Of a stretch of DNA of 46,176 nucleotides, positions 43,626 through 46,176 are shown piece after piece; the stretch's first letter is position 1; the number at the start of each line of letters is the position of its first letter. The DNA comes from Lachnospiraceae bacterium (GTDB lineage: Bacteria; Bacillota; Clostridia; Lachnospirales; Lachnospiraceae), in contig JAFQLS010000019.1 in the NCBI GenBank assembly GCA_017396555.1, positions 1 through 46,176 on the forward strand, read 5' to 3'. Below the pieces are notes generated by a model, which was given only the letters and a program-made list of their open reading frames with translations, was not told the DNA's origin and did no database searches. The translations under genes and the position numbers were made by a program.

Positions 43626-44537
43626 TTAAGCCTTACTTTTCCTATATCGAAACAAAGCTATTCCACACCAACCAATCATTGTCAAAAGAATGGTACATAT
43701 AAGGATACCAGAAAAATAATACATTGAATTATATATATCTCCTTTTCCTGTTAATATTACCAAAGATGTAATCAGATATGTCACAGGAATAAGTGTTACT
43801 TTTAATGCTGTATAAAATACATTTTTTCTTTTTCTTAGGCAAACACATACAATCACACCAGCCAAAGATAAAAGAATAGCAAAAAACATATAGTAATGCA
43901 ATACTAAACGTGGAAGTGTAACATATCCCTCACCTATATTATTATTCATTTCTATATTTTCATATAAATAAACATTTTCACCTGTTATTGACGGATAAAA
44001 ACTAATCCTGTTAATTGTTTTCTCACCTGATATGGATACAACGCGATCTCCAACTGAATCCTTTTCAAATATTTGCTTCCATTTTGTTGTATAACATGAA
44101 ACATCCGCTGTATATACACCTTCTTCTCCAAGCGTATATTCTATATCTACTTCAAGTGTAGGATCTTTAATACTAATTATAAGTTCACCCATTTCATTTT
44201 CGCTAACCTCAATAGCTTCTTCTACTTTTTCATAAGTAAGTACAATAGGTGCATTTAAATTCAAAGCAATTAAAACAAAAATAAGTATCATTGTTAATAC
44301 ACTTAGACAGATTGTAGATACTTTTTTTCTAAAAAGCCTAACACTTATATTTTTCATTGCTTTTATATCAGTATTTTGCGGCATTAACATCTCCTTAGAC
44401 AAGGATTCTTTTTCTTCCTGACATTTTTTACATGTAGCAAGATGCTCTTCCACAATTATTTTCGTAGAAGAACTTGCCAAATTTTCCACATATAAAGGTA
44501 ACAAATCCTTTATTACTTCACAATTTAATTTACTCAT
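43626..44537 (-). CDS. anti-sigma factor with zinc-finger domain
   Basis: 303 residues. The N-terminal ZAS-type zinc finger has VEEHLATCKKCQEE (HxxxCxxC), with an upstream Cys in LNCEVIKDLLPLYVE. A membrane helix follows at about 70-95, then an outer domain of about 110 residues, and further helices toward the C-terminus. It holds the cognate sigma factor inactive at the membrane until a signal arrives. ATG overlaps the sigma gene stop by 4 bases. The signal is unknown; the outer domain has no recognised family. Confidence 0.85.
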   Translation of the reverse strand: MSKLNCEVIKDLLPLYVENLASSSTKIIVEEHLATCKKCQEEKESLSKEMLMPQNTDIKAMKNISVRLFRKKVSTICLSVLTMILIFVLIALNLNAPIVLTYEKVEEAIEVSENEMGELIISIKDPTLEVDIEYTLGEEGVYTADVSCYTTKWKQIFEKDSVGDRVVSISGEKTINRISFYPSITGENVYLYENIEMNNNIGEGYVTLPRLVLHYYMFFAILLSLAGVIVCVCLRKRKNVFYTALKVTLIPVTYLITSLVILTGKGDIYNSMYYFSGILICTILLTMIGWCGIALFRYRKSKA

Positions 44538-45046
44538 TTTAAATCCTCCATTGCGCTTTGTATTTTAGTCTTTGCTCGATGATAAGTGACGCATGCCCAA
44601 TTTGCATTTTTTCCAAATATTGCTCCAATTTTTTCAAAAGATAATTCACCAAACACCCTAAGATAAAACACCTCTCTATATGGCTCTGCCAGTTCATGAA
44701 CCTTTTGGTGTATAATTTCTGCCATTTCAGCATCTATCAATTGTTTTTCAATATTAGATGTTTCAACATTTAGAAGTTCTGATTCGTCTTTAATTTCTGA
44801 AAAATCAACCGGCATACTTTTTCTATTTTTTCGAAGATAAGAATAGAACTGATTTTTAGCAATCTGACATAACCATACTCTAATATCACAGTCACCGCGA
44901 AATTCGGGTAATGCCTTTATTGCGCAAAAAAATGTTTCCTCTGTCATATCTTCAGCAATATGTACATCTCCCGATAGACCAAGTATATATAAGTAAACAT
45001 CCTGAAAATATTCATTATATATTTGTTCTATTTCTGTCACTTTCAT
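44534..45046 (-). CDS. ECF-type RNA polymerase sigma factor
   Basis: 170 residues from the ATG at 45044-45046 (AAAGGAGGCGAA just before it; the frame extends further upstream without such a site). Region 2 has 'YNEYFQDVYLYILGLSGD' and 'AEDMTEETFFCAIKALPEFR'. Region 4 has 'LAEPYREVFYLRVFGELSFE' and 'AIFGKNANWACVTYHRAKTK', the helix-turn-helix contacting the -35. Region 3 is absent, as in ECF factors. An ECF-type promoter stands directly upstream, so it likely controls itself. Regulon unknown; possibly the genes downstream. Confidence 0.92.
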   Translation of the reverse strand: MKVTEIEQIYNEYFQDVYLYILGLSGDVHIAEDMTEETFFCAIKALPEFRGDCDIRVWLCQIAKNQFYSYLRKNRKSMPVDFSEIKDESELLNVETSNIEKQLIDAEMAEIIHQKVHELAEPYREVFYLRVFGELSFEKIGAIFGKNANWACVTYHRAKTKIQSAMEDLK

Positions 45047-45065
45047 TTCGCCTCCTTTCATACAT

Positions 45066-45093
45066 AAGACGCACAAGAAAATAAAATCTTACA
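45066..45093 (-). promoter_or_regulatory. ECF-type promoter of the sigma/anti-sigma operon
   Basis: TGTAAG (45088-45093), 16 bases, CGTCTT (45066-45071). This is the shape of ECF promoters (TGtAAC-like -35 and CGTC -10) rather than a sigma-A promoter, and it lies just before the sigma gene, consistent with autoregulation. Confidence 0.6.
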
Positions 45094-45316
45094 AAAAATT
45101 TCTTATCTAATGTAACCACAATTACACATCCTCTATAGACTCCAATTTTTGTCTAAAACTCGTTTTAACTTATAAGTCTTTTAACAAAAACATTGTCATA
45201 TATATCGGTAGGTACTTTAATATTTTATAAATTTTACTTGAGATAAATTGCTTTATTTTAACAAGAATATATCATTATTTTAACATCCGTCACACGTGTA
45301 AATTCATTTAATATTC

Positions 45317-46176
45317 TTACGTATCCTTCCTCAATATCCCTAAATACTCCTCATACGCAAACACTCTATTTCTCGCAGCATTGGTTGTTTCCTGCAAAAT
45401 GCCAAGTCCCACAAGCTTCTTCACAGCCGTAGCCACTGTATTATAACTAATATCTAATTCCTTAGCAGTTCTCTTAATATCAATAATCGGATACTGCTCG
45501 ATATAATCAAACACAGCTCTTAAATTATCTTTACTTCTAGTCGTTTTCGGAAGTTTTTCTATATTTGTATCATGCAACGTAGAAAGCTGACGAATTGCTT
45601 CCAAAGAATCCGATGCTGCTTTACTCACTGCCTCCAAAAAGAATCTTATCCATTGTTCAAAGTTACCGCTTCTTCTGACTTCACTAATTCGATCATAATA
45701 TTCTATCTGGTTTTTTTTCAAAAAATAAGATATATAAATGACTGGTTTCGTAAGCAATCCCTGCTCCATCAGATAAAGGAGTATCAAAAGTCTTCCGATT
45801 CTTCCGTTGCCGTCCAAAAACGGATGTATTGTTTCAAACTGATAATGAATCAATGCAACACGAATTAATGGATCATAATCCACATTTTCATTAATAAATT
45901 TCTCCAAATCAGACATTGCGTTTTGCATATCTTCTACATTTGGGGGAATATATCTTGCATCCTTTAATGAACAATTGGCAGGTCCAATCCAATTTTGAGA
46001 ACGTCTAAACTCTCCCGGAGTTTTATCCTGTCCGCGGACATTTTCCATTAATACTTCATGTATTTCTCTTATTAATCTGCAGCATAACGGCAATCTTTCC
46101 AGACGATTCAATGCATACTGTGTTGCTTTCACATAATTAATAACATCTGAAACGTCAAGATTTGCATTTGCTTCCG
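45317..46176 (-). CDS. Fic family protein, N-terminus beyond the window
   Basis: The open frame reaches the window end without a start (residues continue EANANLDVSDVINYVKATQ before a GTG at 46132), so the N-terminus is missing; about 285 residues are visible. The Fic motif HPFLDGNGRIGR is intact, with the preceding beta-hairpin 'WIGPANCSLKDARYIPP'. A C-terminal winged helix (about the last 70 residues; TAKELDISYNTVATAVKKLV) is typical of the Fic-DUF4172/winged-helix subtype. It probably transfers AMP from ATP to a protein side chain. Whether an inhibitory (S/T)xxxE(G/N) helix exists cannot be seen. Followed by a 240-base gap (45077-45316) holding the ECF promoter. Confidence 0.9.
   Translation of the reverse strand, partial: EANANLDVSDVINYVKATQYALNRLERLPLCCRLIREIHEVLMENVRGQDKTPGEFRRSQNWIGPANCSLKDARYIPPNVEDMQNAMSDLEKFINENVDYDPLIRVALIHYQFETIHPFLDGNGRIGRLLILLYLMEQGLLTKPVIYISYFLKKNQIEYYDRISEVRRSGNFEQWIRFFLEAVSKAASDSLEAIRQLSTLHDTNIEKLPKTTRSKDNLRAVFDYIEQYPIIDIKRTAKELDISYNTVATAVKKLVGLGILQETTNAARNRVFAYEEYLGILRKDT

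Overview
The window looks like a chromosomal segment of a low-GC, Gram-positive, spore-former-lineage bacterium, most likely a member of Lachnospiraceae (Clostridia). The reasons are the AT-rich sequence, the consensus Bacillus/Clostridium-type SOS box at recA, a spo0A gene with 0A-box-like sites, and the gene run yicC-remA-gmk-rpoZ-rimO-pgsA-cinA-recA-recX-rny, which is typical of that family. No species can be named from the sequence alone. No tRNA, rRNA, CRISPR array, insertion sequence or prophage was seen.

Layout. 1-693 holds the first codons of an unknown gene and an XRE/HD-domain protein that looks C-terminally cut. 831-4253 is an accessory cluster of secreted or membrane proteins on the minus strand: an S1-type serine protease, a membrane protein with an Ig-like domain, a C39/papain-like cysteine protease and a lipoprotein. 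Both protease genes carry exactly one in-frame TAA, and the lipoprotein may have a frameshifted tail. Two pairs of direct repeats, each with a 21-bp period, lie upstream of this cluster. 4684-6243 is rny. 6391-11700 holds two large paralogous secreted proteins with near-copied promoters. 11838-13789 is a two-gene glycosyltransferase unit.

13860-23421 is housekeeping: recX and recA (SOS box), then a seven-gene operon reading yicC, remA, gmk, rpoZ, rimO, pgsA, cinA, divergent from rqcH through overlapping promoters. glgA converges on rqcH, and spo0A follows with its own promoter and two 0A-like sites. 24499-27801 is a four-gene minus-strand unit headed by a Y-family DNA polymerase behind an SOS-like operator (with a YolD-like small protein, an MBL-fold hydrolase and a DUF1295 membrane protein). 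Then come a SpoU/TrmH RNA methyltransferase, a third large secreted protein, glnA and a DegV protein.

The most unusual part is 33762-43418, seven tightly packed minus-strand genes: a CarS-like CDP-lipid synthase, a rifampin-phosphotransferase-like dikinase, a phosphatidylserine-decarboxylase-like enzyme, a UbiA prenyltransferase, a second dikinase, a GNAT acyltransferase and an AMP-forming ligase. The UbiA, CarS and Psd homologues match three steps of archaeal polar-lipid synthesis (DGGGP synthase, CDP-archaeol synthase, archaetidylserine decarboxylase). Together with two dikinases and an acyl-activation/transfer pair they suggest an undescribed membrane-lipid or lipid-like metabolite pathway. 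Upstream lie a 73-bp GC-rich element flanked by a 9-bp repeat, an ECF sigma/anti-sigma pair with a recognisable autoregulatory promoter, and a Fic protein cut by the window end.
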